Part shown: piece by piece, positions 43,645-55,100 of the stretch
Layout: the number at the start of each line of letters is the position of its first letter
How positions within the stretch are numbered: position 1 is the first letter of the stretch
Origin: Arbacia lixula
Taxonomy: Eukaryota; Echinodermata; Echinoidea; Arbacioida; Arbaciidae
Length of the DNA stretch: 64,000 nt
Direction: 5' to 3'
NCBI GenBank assembly: GCA_963669155.1
Contig: OZ022577.1
Span: forward strand, 24,504,635 to 24,568,634
Made by a program: the position numbers and the translations under genes
Notes under the pieces: generated by a model
The model's database searches: none
What the model saw: only the letters and a program-made list of their open reading frames with translations
Told to the model about the DNA's origin: nothing

Positions 43645-44589
43645 TTTGAGGCGAAATGGTAGCGCGCGTTTCCCCGTGTCGTTATGGCAGCCCGCAGCCG
43701 ACCAGTCAGCAAAACGAGAAAAAAGGCTGAAAACGCGGCGCCAACAAAATGTCAAACTTCACGCAAGCTTGACTATCTACTGGTAATTATTTATACTCAC
43801 GCACATGAGTTATCTCACGGAATGCATGGCAACTTAGAGACACCATGACTATCCAAGAAGGAGTGTTAGTCCTACATGCAAGGTTGTAGCAAGAGTAACC
43901 GATGATTTTTTTTTGTTCCGTGCCATGCGGAAGCGTGACTGGTTACTCCTCAATGTGCGTGTCATCCAAACGATAACAAATCAATACATAAATATGACAA
44001 TCCAATGAATACGTGACGTATCTTATCTCTTCCAACAGACAGAAGATTGCTGTAAATTCATGAGTACATGCTAGTATCGTACTGTCAATATCACACACTC
44101 TCTGTAATATTAAATCGAGTCATTGTCGATACCTCCCCACTATTGACTCTCTCAATATCAGATCGTAATCGGATGTAGGAGTTGTGGATATGAATTCATC
44201 ACAATGTATGCCTCATTTCTCATCTTAAAGACCAAAAATCATACAATTCATCCGCATGATATAGAACCAGTGTGGAATAAACGTCACGAAAGTATGAAAT
44301 GTGTTCAAAATGCACCATCACGTATTTGCTGGGATCACTCTCATTCGACCGATGTTTGCGTCCGTTTTTACCCTACTTGGTTGGTGTACAACCCCCTGCG
44401 CGCTTCTACGTAGCGAGTGTGGTGCACATAAGCGTTAATCTGCGCCATGAAACAGTGTGGTAATTTACTTAAGTGGGAATATAATATGTGTGGGCGGTGA
44501 GTTTTGGAAAAACAATTAGCACGCAGTATAGGTGGAATGATATATAAGAATTTCCCATCAGAAACAACAACAAAAGGACACGCAGAACC
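43645..44589. promoter_or_regulatory. Presumed 5' region of receptor A
   Basis: Upstream of the receptor A start codon and facing receptor B. No TATA box is evident. Bases 43978-44062 are repeated nearly exactly at 44616-44697 (AAATATGACAATCCAATGAA ... CAGAAGAT), the latter inside a TTAA element. The promoter role is inferred from position. Confidence 0.3.
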
Positions 44590-44593
44590 TTAA

Positions 44594-45350
44594 AGGATCT
44601 GTGAGTGAAAAAAAAATCAATATATAAATATGACAATCCAATGAATACGTGACATATCTTATCTCTTCCAATAGACAGAAGATCGCTCTAAATTCATATA
44701 AAAAAAAATGCGTTTAAATTAATTGAAATTGGTATTTATCCGTACAGGGTATACATATCAATAAATACAAGTCAATTCCACAGCCATATGACATCAGCAG
44801 TCGGAGAATTTCAAGTTCAAACATGGAGTAATTTTGGCATCAAAACACGGCCCCTGCGATCTGACGAGTACATCCGGGATATTCTGTGACGTAAATCTGT
44901 AGATTTGATCGTGAGCTAGCAGCCTACGCGCGCTATTTTTGAACGCTACATTGCATTCGAGAACGCCGAAATTTGTGACCGAAAAATGTCTTTAGATGAT
45001 GAAATCACCCTCGATCTTGACTCTGAAATTCTGGATGAAAAGAGCAGTGGCGATGATAATGACGAAAGCCACAGTGATATCGACAAGGGTGACGGCGAAA
45101 TCGGAGAATCGAACCTACAGATTTACGTCACTTCCGCTCTACGTAAGTACAGTAATGTTTCCAATTTCTGAACTCGGACGATTTGGTGGTAAGTCAAAAT
45201 TGTCCTTTTTAGGGGGGGGGGGGGGGTGGGGTTGGAGATAGTAACGTGGTGTAAATGAAATTGCATGACAATTGGGAAATATTCAAGTTTTATAAAATGT
45301 GAAATTTACATGAATTTGCGATTTCAATAATTGTTCGTTTCACAGCTCCT
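44594..45350 (+). mobile_element. TTAA element carrying a candidate first exon
   Basis: A 757-bp unit is flanked by TTAA at 44590-44593 and 45351-45354. Its ends are AGGATCTGTGAGTGAAA on the left and TTTCACAGCTCCT on the right. Unlike the other MITEs here it holds an ORF start with a splice donor (see 44986-45139). It may be an internally deleted derivative of an autonomous element. Confidence 0.65.
44986..45139 (+). CDS. Candidate acidic first exon inside a TTAA element
   Basis: An ATG in fair context (GAAAAATGT) opens MSLDDEITLDLDSEILDEKS, and the frame stays acidic and Ser/Asp-rich through SDIDKGDGEIGE to TSALR, where a good donor CTCTAC|GTAAGT follows at 45140. Without splicing the frame stops at 45171. 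Acidic N-termini are common in transposases of TTAA elements, so this may be a remnant of one, but I recognise no catalytic domain. It could equally be a host-derived exon carried by the element. No second exon is found. Confidence 0.4.
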
Positions 45351-45589
45351 TTAAATTAATAATGAGGGTGAGCAGATGAGGCCTACGCTATGACAGTGCA
45401 TTTAATTTATCAAAAGAGGAGTACAAATAACAGCGTATTAAATTGCCTACGAAGTATCATTGCTATCATTTTGATTATCTCATGGCAAGGTCCATCGTCA
45501 TTGTTATCAATGTTTTTATCAAATTGTTGTTTGATCTTGTTATTGTTAACATATCTTGGCCGCAATAGCGCAATCAAAGTAGGCTGCAA

Positions 45590-45784
45590 GTAGTAATCCT
45601 AGTTGTATTATTTGTAGTAGTAATAGTAAAAGAAGTAGTAATATAATGTGTATATGAATTAGGACTATAATGAGTATGAATATCAGCAAAAGTAGTGATG
45701 GTAATAGTGTTAGTACATGTAGATATAATAGTAGAAGTATAAGTAGTAGTAGTAGTAGCAGTAGGAGTAGTAGTAGTAGTAGTA

Positions 45785-45820
<36 letters not shown>

Positions 45821-45899
45821 ATAGTAGTAGTAGTAGAAGTAGTATTAGTAGTAATAATAATAATGACAATGATAACAATAATGGTATTATTATAAGTAT

Positions 45900-45949
<50 letters not shown>

Positions 45950-46020
45950 ATATTAGTAGTAGTAGTAGTAATAGTAATAATGATAATGATAATGGTATTA
46001 AGTCGCACCCCAAATAGTAG
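45590..46020. repeat. AGT/ACT trinucleotide microsatellite, about 400 bp
   Basis: Long runs of AGT with ATT, AAT and GAT variants. They create open frames of poly-Ser, poly-Leu and poly-Thr type in several frames, which are artefacts. It lies in the region between the two divergent receptors. Confidence 0.95.
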
Positions 46021-46374
46021 AACGAGAAAAAATAGCTGGAACATGTCTAGGTAAAGTGAAAATCTACTCTAGCAGAAGTTGTGAAATACATTTACATCCA
46101 TTCGCGAAGATCTGAACGCGTCGAGATAGAAAAAAAAAATGATCTGTCTACCGTATGCTACAATACATATCTTTATTGACATTAGCAAACGATTCCACCG
46201 AGAATTGCACTAAGCAGAGAGCATACTCTCTTGCTTAAGTGGTTTTCACACAACCAGCTCCTTGTGAATGTTGACGAAGGCAGATGTTTGCATTCTCCTT
46301 GAATGTTCCCTCTTTCCCGTGGTACCTGCTGTCTTCAGTAGATGTAGAGTTGGTATGTATCAATAACGAAATCT

Positions 46375-46462
46375 TTAACCCTTTGTCTGCCAGTCAAGCT
46401 GGTACTCAATGGGATTTCTGTTTGTTAATGGTGAAATCCAAAAATGGCACGCTGGAGGTTAA
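46375..46462. mobile_element. Short TTAA element with CCC-type ends (possible piggyBac-type MITE)
   Basis: TTAA at 46375-46378 is followed by CCCTTTGTCTGCCA, and a weak inverted match TGGCACGCTGGAGG precedes TTAA at 46459-46462. About 80 bp. The TTAACCC terminus is unlike the TTAAAGG elements. The weak arms make this tentative. Confidence 0.35.
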
Positions 46463-46519
46463 TGCGTTTGTCAGTCGTCCATGTCCGGTCCATCCAAACT
46501 TGGCAACGTCAACGTCTCC

Positions 46520-46580
46520 TCTAAGGAATGGGGGGGGGGGGGGGGGTGAAGAATGGTGTGTGTGTGTGGGGGGGGGGGGG
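46520..46580. repeat. G-runs
   Basis: Two runs of more than ten G residues near 46531-46547 and 46567-46580 with a TGTG tract between. Similar G-runs occur at 45211-45227 and 47655-47669. Confidence 0.8.
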
Positions 46581-48210
46581 TATTCTCACAGTCTCCTTCT
46601 CACGTCATAACTTATTTCTGACATTCGGTTCTGCCACATTTCGAACTATCATCCCCACCCCTCCCATTTTCCTATCTTCGGGTCGAAGATGGGAAAATTC
46701 TTGATCTACCATCTCTTAATTAGAAACAGTCATATCAAAAGTTTATAACACTGTCAGATTTCTGTATTTCATTATAAAATGATTTTATATTTCATTTTTA
46801 AATGGGTCTTTTAATCAAGGACATTACCACAATGTTTAATTCATTTCGTATCACAGGCACTTTGTCATCGGAATAATACATTCAGCCATTATGTCTAGCA
46901 CGCTAGGTTTTGGCGGAAAAAAATTAATTCCATTGTCGATTCAATTTAGGTTTAGGAATAAAATGCATATTGCCAAATCTGTGGTAATCATGGCAATTAC
47001 TTTCGCGCAATGAAACGGCGATCTCTCATAATGCATATATTTATTTTCAAATCAGAGGTAACCATGATAATTACTTCCGCGCAATGAAACGGTGATCTCT
47101 CATCATCACGGGCGTCGAAAGTGGAGGGTGAGGTTGTAAACCTTTATTATTCTGGTTAGGTGTGGCGTTTACAACCACCCCATACTTTCCAATTGTAAAA
47201 AAAAAGAACAAAAAGCTCATGCTCATATTGACATAAATAATTAGAAATATGATAGCGATCATAGCATATATCCACCTGTTTATCAATTACCTAAAGAGTT
47301 ATCACCATGACAATTCCCAATTTCTTTTAGAGAGAGATAACTTGTTTTGACGGCGCTTTCAAATAGAAAATACAAAGTCATCCTCCTAAAAGAAGGGGAA
47401 CACCCCCATCACACCCTCACCCCTCACCTCCACCCACCGGCCGCTCTGCCGCAATGACACCACTCGCCTCCCCGAGATCAGATGATCTGTCTCCGCCACC
47501 GCTCATCAGCAATTTCAGTGCGTTGAGCATGCAGCGATCTGTCCTTGCGTATCAGAGTGAACTTTTGGTTATTCATATCAACGGGATATATATTGTTCCA
47601 CCCATGCAAAGGAGGAGGTGGGTGGAAAGGGAGGATGCGTGTGTGTGTGTGTGTGGGGGGGGGGGGGGCGGTCAGGAGAAGGAAGTACATGTATATTGTA
47701 GGTCTATCCGTATCGCTGAGGCATATCATGGGGTTAAACATGTTCTGACATTATTACCCCCACCATTCTGTTTTCTTTTTATTGCAAAGTCCCATATTAG
47801 ATCCTGGCTTGGCCGAACAAAGTCCGCCTCCGATGTTTCACAAAATTCGAACACACAGAACTGCCATTAAAAATCGTCGTAACCATGGTAACCCTACATA
47901 TATTCTATTCATTGCGTTGAAAGATGGATGTTCAGATCCATAACGGCACATAAAGCACGTCCCTCTTGATTGATGTATATTGTAGAACATTTTCTCCTTG
48001 CCTTAAATTGGCGGGGGCGCGTGCACTGTCTATGGCAATAACATTTTATTTAATCAAATTCATTCATGGAAAGGAAAACGGTTCCACTGGCAAACCAGTG
48101 TGCGCGTTATTGCCTCACTCCGGGAGGAATGGCGGTACGACCGTGACGCATTTCCCTTTATGGTTGGGCTGGCCTTTTCTGCTTGATATATCCCTCCCAC
48201 TATGAAAAAA
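46581..48210. other. Divergent intergenic region, no gene
   Basis: A short tandem duplication with period 74 bp sits at 46984-47110 (CGCGCAATGAAACGG twice). Near 47140-47178, GGTTGTAAACC and GGCGTTTACAACC form a small hairpin. Other open frames are low complexity. No exon supported. Confidence 0.45.
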
Positions 48211-48217
48211 TTAAACA

Positions 48218-48522
48218 GAATGGCCCTTATTCTGAACAAAGTTTTAACGCAAACAGTGTACTAAACCTGTACTAACTTTATGGGACGGCAAATAAACCTA
48301 AGTGAAACATTATTATTGATAAAATATTTCATCCTCGGAATCACTATGGTTTATTGAGGTTGTCAACAAAGTAACTAGCGCGAATAACTGAAATCGACCA
48401 CTGTTGTGATGTAAATCAATGATTTGGGGTAGCATCTGCGGATTTATTTGCGTCCCATAATGTTAGTCCAGGTTTAGTACTAGTGTTTAAGTTAAACCCC
48501 TGCTCAGAATCCGGGCCTTTGA
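48218..48522. mobile_element. Palindromic MITE 'ATTCTGA...AACCTG'
   Basis: About 300 bp with inverted arms. The left reads TATTCTGAACAAAGTTTTAA and TAAACCTGTACTAACTTTAT; the right reads ATAATGTTAGTCCAGGTTTA and TTAAACCCCTGCTCAGAATC. GGGACG(G)CAAATAAA lies on both arms. No coding capacity. The superfamily is unclear. Confidence 0.65.
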
Positions 48523-49090
48523 AAGTACAGTATTCCATTCTCGTGAGCAATTTCACGAAAATCGTGAGTTGTCATTCAACCAAGAAATGTGTGTTGGGCA
48601 GTCTCGCTAAACTTTTAAAACTTGATTACTTTGAAATAGATAATTAAGTCTTATGATACAGGCCACGAAATTTATTGGCGAAAGTAAAGAAAATGTAAAG
48701 GAAAGAGGAGATTATGGGGTCCTGCGATTCAGTCAGTCATTTCAGTCATGTCAGTCGTGCGTCTCTTGAAGAAGAAAACGACAGCACATTGTTACCATGT
48801 ATGTTTGCTAATAATTCACATTATTTGAACTATCCTTGCAACCGGCAACAGCGGTGAAATGCAGCCATGATTTTTCACGATGTCGAGGGATGCACATGCA
48901 CGGAAAACAAACACGCCTACATTATAATGCACGATGCAATTTCTTCAAAGCATTGTATTCGTGGTTGACACACTCATTATCCCAGCTCTATGTAATTATA
49001 TGTTCATGTACCTAGTCCCATCAAATGATACAATTCAAAGAAACGTCTTAGACATTATTATTAGACATTATAATGCGTAATTGTAGTTGA
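48523..49090. other. Divergent intergenic region, nothing recognised
   Basis: No gene or clear repeat. Confidence 0.5.
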
Positions 49091-49109
49091 TTAATATGGT
49101 AACATTGCT

Positions 49110-49300
49110 GGTCGACGCAGAAAGAGAGAGAGAGATGGATGGGGGAAATGGGGAGCTAGAGAGGGGGAAAGGGAGATAGACAGAGAGAGAGGGGGGGCAG
49201 AGAGAGAGAGAGAGAGAACGAGGGGGGGGGGAGAGAGAGAGAAAGGACGAGGGGGGAGAGAAAGAGAGAGCGAGACAAAGACAGCAAGAGGAAGAGACAA
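49110..49300. repeat. GA-rich low-complexity tract
   Basis: Purine tract of GA and GGGG repeats. A minus open frame rich in Ser, Leu and Pro is an artefact. Confidence 0.9.
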
Positions 49301-50510
49301 AGGAAATTAAAGTGATAATGTTAGCATTTTACACATTTAAACAAATATTAACAGCGACAGAGATGACAGAATACATCTAGGAATTTCGAGAAAACAAAAT
49401 AATAAAAACTATGTTTTGGCAAAAAGCCCCTAAAACGCAAACAGGTTCACATTAAAGCGCTTTGCACGATTACTTCCCCGGTCCCCGGATGCTTGTCACG
49501 TTTGTAATTGTTGTTATTAATTCAACATGACAGAACTCCTGAACAGACACACATAGACAGACACGCACGCACGCACCCCCCCCCCCCCCCCACACACACA
49601 CACACACACGAACAAACACATATTGTGTAAGTAAGCTTTCTTACCCTTCCTCCCCCTTCCCCTTGCCCGACTATCACCGGACAATTCTAAAGATGCAATA
49701 TAAGAAGAAAGAAAGAAGATGCTCGTTTCATACCTATGTGCCGGAAATCTTAATCACGTAAACCTACATATAAGAGTTCTCAAATATACATGGGATATTT
49801 TTCGTGCAATTCTAGTTTATCATCCCCCCGAATCCGCTACTATAACATGCCAAATGTTGGAGGATAGCCAGGAGTTAGGTTTTCTTATTTGAAACGAATG
49901 ATACGCAACATTGACAAATATGTGCAGTTTGAGCCACACGTTCAGAGTTGCCAAAATGATCATGATGTTCCTAGTAGTGTCATACACGTAACAACCTGTT
50001 TCTTGCTGAAATGGTATACGTACACGCCAGACATGACGTGATATGCGTATAGAGTTTGCTTTGTCCTCCTATTATGCGATGTGACAAAGGCATATATGGA
50101 TTACCTCCATGATCCGTGATGTAAGTCATCTGATTAAACAGGATCGAGTAGACGCAATTAATCCTGGCATTACCAAAAGCACACTATTGTGTACGGCCCT
50201 TTTATGCCAAGATGCTAGAGTCTACGATGGTTAAGCCGAGATAGAACGTGATCAGCCAGCCGTGGTAATCAGCAGCCGTGGACCGAAGTCGCCCTCTTCT
50301 CTCCCATCGATCTGGCTTTTATAAATCAGGCTTTTCTAGGTCGATTTGTCTTAAGCCCTGGCCGATCTACCTCTCTGATTATCCCGCTGTTCTACAAATC
50401 AATGTCGCGAAAGCCGTACCTATTTAAGCGTCGAGGCCGTATAAAGGATTGGCGCCTTTGTTTAAACGTAACAATGCAAATTACACATGTAGGCATACGG
50501 ATCAACATAA
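49301..50510. other. Divergent intergenic region with C-run and CA tract
   Basis: A C-run followed by CA repeat sits at 49577-49611. Around 50440-50460 is TATAAAGG in a slightly GC-richer stretch, without a following gene. No exon supported. Confidence 0.45.
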
Positions 50511-50518
50511 TCAGTTAA

Positions 50519-51062
50519 AGGTGATATTCATAGGAAATAAAATCAAATAAATATAGTTTACTTTATAATCAAATGAGTTATCAAAGCAATTTATGCAGCT
50601 AACATGCCATGAAAGTGTTCAGTTATGTGTTTAATGAAAGTCAAATTTCACTAAATTGACTCTCTTCCTGACCTACGAAATCGCCTAAGGGAAAGTGGCG
50701 TTGTGTGTACGTCACAGCCGGGATATGCTTCACAATGACCATTGTGTATCACACCTGTTAATCCACTAGCAAATGCCATCACAGTTTCATTAACAATGCC
50801 TGATGCTTCTGGCGGAAAAGAAGCTGCGGATTGGCATGTGTGATGCACAATAACGCCTCCCTTTTCTTACGTCAGACCTAAAGGCCGTTTCGGATGACAG
50901 TAGGGCAAATTTGTCCCCGAGAATACGGTGATTGTTTTCACCCTAATTTCGGTTTTTGGAAAGTGATATATTGTTTGAATGTCATCCGCGCTCACTGTAT
51001 GGCTTATAAGCTTTCTGTAGATGAATATCTTCATATTTTTGGATTTTCTATGAATATCACCT
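50519..51062. mobile_element. TTAA MITE family 'AGGTGATA', copy 1
   Basis: 544 bp flanked by TTAA at 50515-50518 and 51063-51066. The ends AGGTGATATTCATAGGAAA and TTTTCTATGAATATCACCT are inverted repeats. About 95% similar to 52392-52924. It ends less than 1 kb upstream of receptor B exon 1. Noncoding. Confidence 0.9.
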
Positions 51063-51469
51063 TTAAGCCTGTAGAGTAGTTATCGAGAACGTTCTTAAGA
51101 ACGTATGACGGAGGCAAAATTCCACAAAAAGTGGCGATTTGCTTAAATCGATCGCGAGTCCTGTCCGCTATATCTCAGTCTAATGTACAGAGTTGTGATT
51201 GATATCAATCAAAAACCTTTATATGAAAGAACACATAGATAAAGCCTGACTATCTCATTTATTTACCCTCATGTTAACTTTTTTACGTCTGTGTTTTCAT
51301 CCTCTCCATTCGCGTCATGCAAAGTGAAAAGGAGTATTACAACACCTGCTTAGGCGTTGTGTCATGCACATATCATGCGATGGGAGCTTACAAATCGGCA
51401 GAGTGCGAACCCGGGTCACGTCGACTGGTCACTTATAATAGCCTAAAGGTTTCTTTCAAAATCTGCATG

Positions 51470-51496
51470 CATATACACACGCCCACACACGTACAC

Positions 51497-51550
<54 letters not shown>
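51470..51550. repeat. CA microsatellite upstream of receptor B
   Basis: A nearly pure CA tract lies about 480 bp upstream of the receptor B start codon. Confidence 0.9.
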
Positions 51551-51954
51551 CAATACAAGAAAGGACAGAGCTAGCTGCCCTTTCATACTTTGTAGCGAAT
51601 TGCTCTAATGGAACTCGTTATCTTTATCACCTGGAGTTCTTTTATTGGCGTAGAAATTCAACGTTACATGTACATAAACCCCATTAAACATACGCCAACC
51701 AGGATCCGCCAATGCTTACGCCATGTAAGAAACCATCACAATACATGATTGACAGATCACCCCGTAGCGAATAGTTTACACAGACGACGGTCAGACGAGA
51801 AAGAGCCCGAGCTATGGTTTCCACTTTCGCGATTTCGCACCAGTCGCGCTTTTTTTTACTCTCTCTGTGTCTCTCAATCGGAAGCACTCACCCAAAGGAA
51901 TTCATCAATATACTTCGGCACGTTTTTTCTTTGCTGGTGTTGAGCGGGTCGGGC

Positions 51955-51962
51955 TGACGTCA
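51955..51962 (+). promoter_or_regulatory. CRE-like site upstream of receptor B
   Basis: A perfect TGACGTCA palindrome lies 69 bp upstream of the receptor B start codon, in GC-richer DNA without a TATA box. This is the consensus for CREB/ATF proteins. Function here is inferred. Confidence 0.35.
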
Positions 51963-52030
51963 CTCTCGTCACTGTCAACTGAGGGGACAAGTTTTGCTCG
52001 ACGTGCGACGACAAGGTGCTTGGTGTTTCC

Positions 52031-52109
52031 ATGATGGCAGCGTTGAACGACCAATTCACGACATTCTTCGTCGTCCTTTTAGTGGCGGCATCCTCCGGAC
52101 TATCTAATG
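52031..52109 (+). CDS. Receptor B exon 1 (signal peptide)
   Basis: ATGATGGCAGC opens 26 residues with a hydrophobic core FFVVLLVAASS, ending in one G before donor TCTAATG|GTGAGT. The phase matches exon 2 and mirrors receptor A. A second in-frame ATG follows directly, so Met1 or Met2 could be used. Confidence 0.82.
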
Positions 52110-55100
52110 GTGAGTCTCTTTAAACTAATTCCATGCTGATAAAAGATGAAAATGCCAGCGTGTATGCTGCACAGAGCCATGTTTTATTTACCCTAATAAA
52201 GCGCGCGATCAAAGATTACGACTGCACGAGCTGGGATAACTCGGTGAAGAGGACCCCGCATGGTGTAACGAGACACGATTTCCGTTCACTTCTAGATTAC
52301 CTACATATTTCCATTATTTCTGTTGCTAATCATTGACATTACATAGTGCTGTGCGTGTCAACAAAATATTTCATCAGCCTCACAGGCTTAAAGGTGATAC
52401 GTATAGGAAATAAAATATAGTTGATTTTGAGTGAATGAGTTATTAAAGCAATTTATGCCGCTAACATGCCATGAAAGTGTTCAGTTTTGTGTTTAATGAA
52501 AGTCAAATTTCATTAAATTGACTCTCTTCCTGACCTACGAAATCGCCTAAGGGAAAGTGGCGTTGTGTGTACGTCACAGCCGGGGTATGCTTCACAATGA
52601 CCATTGTGTATCACACCTGTTAATCCACTAGCAACTTCCATCACAGTTGCATTAACAATGCATGATGCTTCTGGCGGAAAAGAAGCTGCGGATTGGCATG
52701 TGTGATGCAGAATAACGCCTCCCTTTTCTTACGTCAGACCTAAAGGCCGTTTCGGATGACAGTAGGGCAAATTTGTCCCCGAGAATACGGTGATTGTTTT
52801 CACCCTAATTTCGGTTTTTGGAAAGTGATATATTGTATGAATGTCATCCGAGCTCATTGTATGGCTTATAAGCTTTCTGTAGATTAATATCTTAATATTT
52901 TTGGATTTTCTATGAATATCACCTTTAAAGGTCCTATGACATGAAAATGTATGTTGACTTCATTTGATGCAACTTAATTATGTATATAACAAAAGCACTA
53001 ACCGTTCTATGGAATTCAATGGCATTCAATAGAATTCGATGACAGTGACTACCTGCAAGTGCTTGTAATAGCATCACGTGTTTATACAATGCAATTTTTT
53101 TTTCCTTGGCATAGCTAGCACATTTCTCACATAAGGAAATGACTATTCCTACATGAAAGGTTGTTAGATGGTATTGTGTGAAGACATGTGGTTCTCTTGT
53201 GGGCAGGTTGAGGTACATGTAGTCATTGCAATGTTTAGTTTGTGCATAAATTCTGTCTATTATCCTGCTAATTTCTACCTTTGGTGATGTCACAAGAAGA
53301 ATCGTGAGTTGGAGGATATTCTGGAGGAGGGGCTTATCAGTGCTGAGAAAAATAAAGAAAAATTATTGTAAATAATAGGATACATAATTCCATTGAACAG
53401 TAAGTGATTGTGCTGCATACATGTTAAGTTGCATCAAATAAATTCAACATACATTTTCATGACATATGACCTTTAATCTAAAATACATAAGTCACTTATG
53501 AAATTCGAGTTACAAAGGAATAACTCGCAAACCATGGCTTCATCTAATATTAAGAGTTTCCGTAATATGAGACTCGATGTGTGTCGATGCTACATGAAGA
53601 GAACGGCTTGTTTGCAAATTGATGCTATTGTACGTTTAACTGTATGAGATGCTTTCAGTTTCGATGTACTTTTAGTTCTGTGTATATCTCAGTATTGTTC
53701 ATGTTCCTGGCATGCATGTATATCGTGATAAGTTATGCTCATAATTATTTCATTGGCCATGGGCATTGCGTATCAAAAAGATTACGAGTACGTATACAGT
53801 ATTTACGTCCTGGAACGATATGTTGTGTCATTGGCTAGCCGGGCATCGAAGAGTAGTTTCCCCCTTTATTTTGCCTTCCCCCACCCTGTTATTATCATCT
53901 TGCTCCTATGTGTTCTCCTTCTTCTCCTCCTCTTCTCACTTCTCTTCCTCTTCACCTTCTTCTCTTCTTCCTTGCCTCCGTCTTTATGGCAATTGTGATC
54001 TGCGAGTTATCACTTTGCTAGATCATTAGTGATTCGGTTTTGGACACCTGTTGTAGTTGGTCTTTCAAATGCATAAATAATAACAGTCAATATTTGATAT
54101 AACATAAAATCATTATTGTGGGCGAGATAAAAGCAAGTATAGGCTAGAAACACCCAGAATGTTTCTTTTCTTATCATACCACACACACATAGTAGTATAG
54201 TGATACTGTTCATGCAGGCTTTATATTGATAACCTTCAAGCCGCGCGGCATCATACCATCCGCGAGGAATTCACGAAAAAAAAGTCAATCATTTAATCTT
54301 TCCTCCATTCTCGAATATGAACAGAGAGATCTCTAGTCCATCTTCATGATATGACGTAGAAACACTCCTTAGAGATGGGTTTTCTTCAAGGCAACTTTGT
54401 ATTGAATACATCAACATAATCACACCTGCTCTCCTCGCCTTGACTGTTGCGAGTGTATTGATCAGTTCTTATAATCTCGATTTGCCAGAATTGGAAATGT
54501 TACCACCTGCTCTTCAAAACACTGGAAGCAGAAAACAAGGTCGATCTGAAAAAACACACACCATACGCTCTCTCTTCAAAGAGGTACCCCTTAAAGGGTT
54601 ACTAAATTAGAAAAATAAGTACCCACTGATCTATGTAAAATTATCCTCTGAAAACGAATTTCACATTCGTTTGCTGCAATAAAGTCTCATTTTGACGAAA
54701 ATTTGAAAAAAAAAGAGCAATCAAATGCCAAATCAAAATGCCATCAATGCCAACGGCGTAAATAAAATGTTTTATTCACGCAATTCAAACAATACGTTAC
54801 CAATGGGAACCCCAAAGCTTGTCCGAGGTTTATCTGAGTAGCAACATCTAACAGATTCAAAGTGCAATCCATCTATTGAATCTGGATGACAAGATACAGG
54901 TGAATGCAATAACGTGCTACGCAGTTAGGGGGAAAGTTGTGAATACATTACGAAAATGGTCTATTGTTGACTTTCGTACAATCTATGGAATTTTGACTTC
55001 TCATACGTCACTGGAGGCGTGCGTTTTTTCAAATTTCCGTCAAAATGAGACCTTTTTTGCGGCAAACGAATGTGAAGTTCGTTTTTAGTAGATAATTTCA

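Noticed and set aside
45546..46044. Frames of poly-Leu, poly-Thr and poly-Ser up to 156 codons
   Set aside because: Artefacts of the AGT trinucleotide repeat.
52929..53472. Minus frame of 119 codons at 52934-53293 as a gene
   Set aside because: It lies wholly in a TTAA MITE, and the related copies do not preserve the frame.
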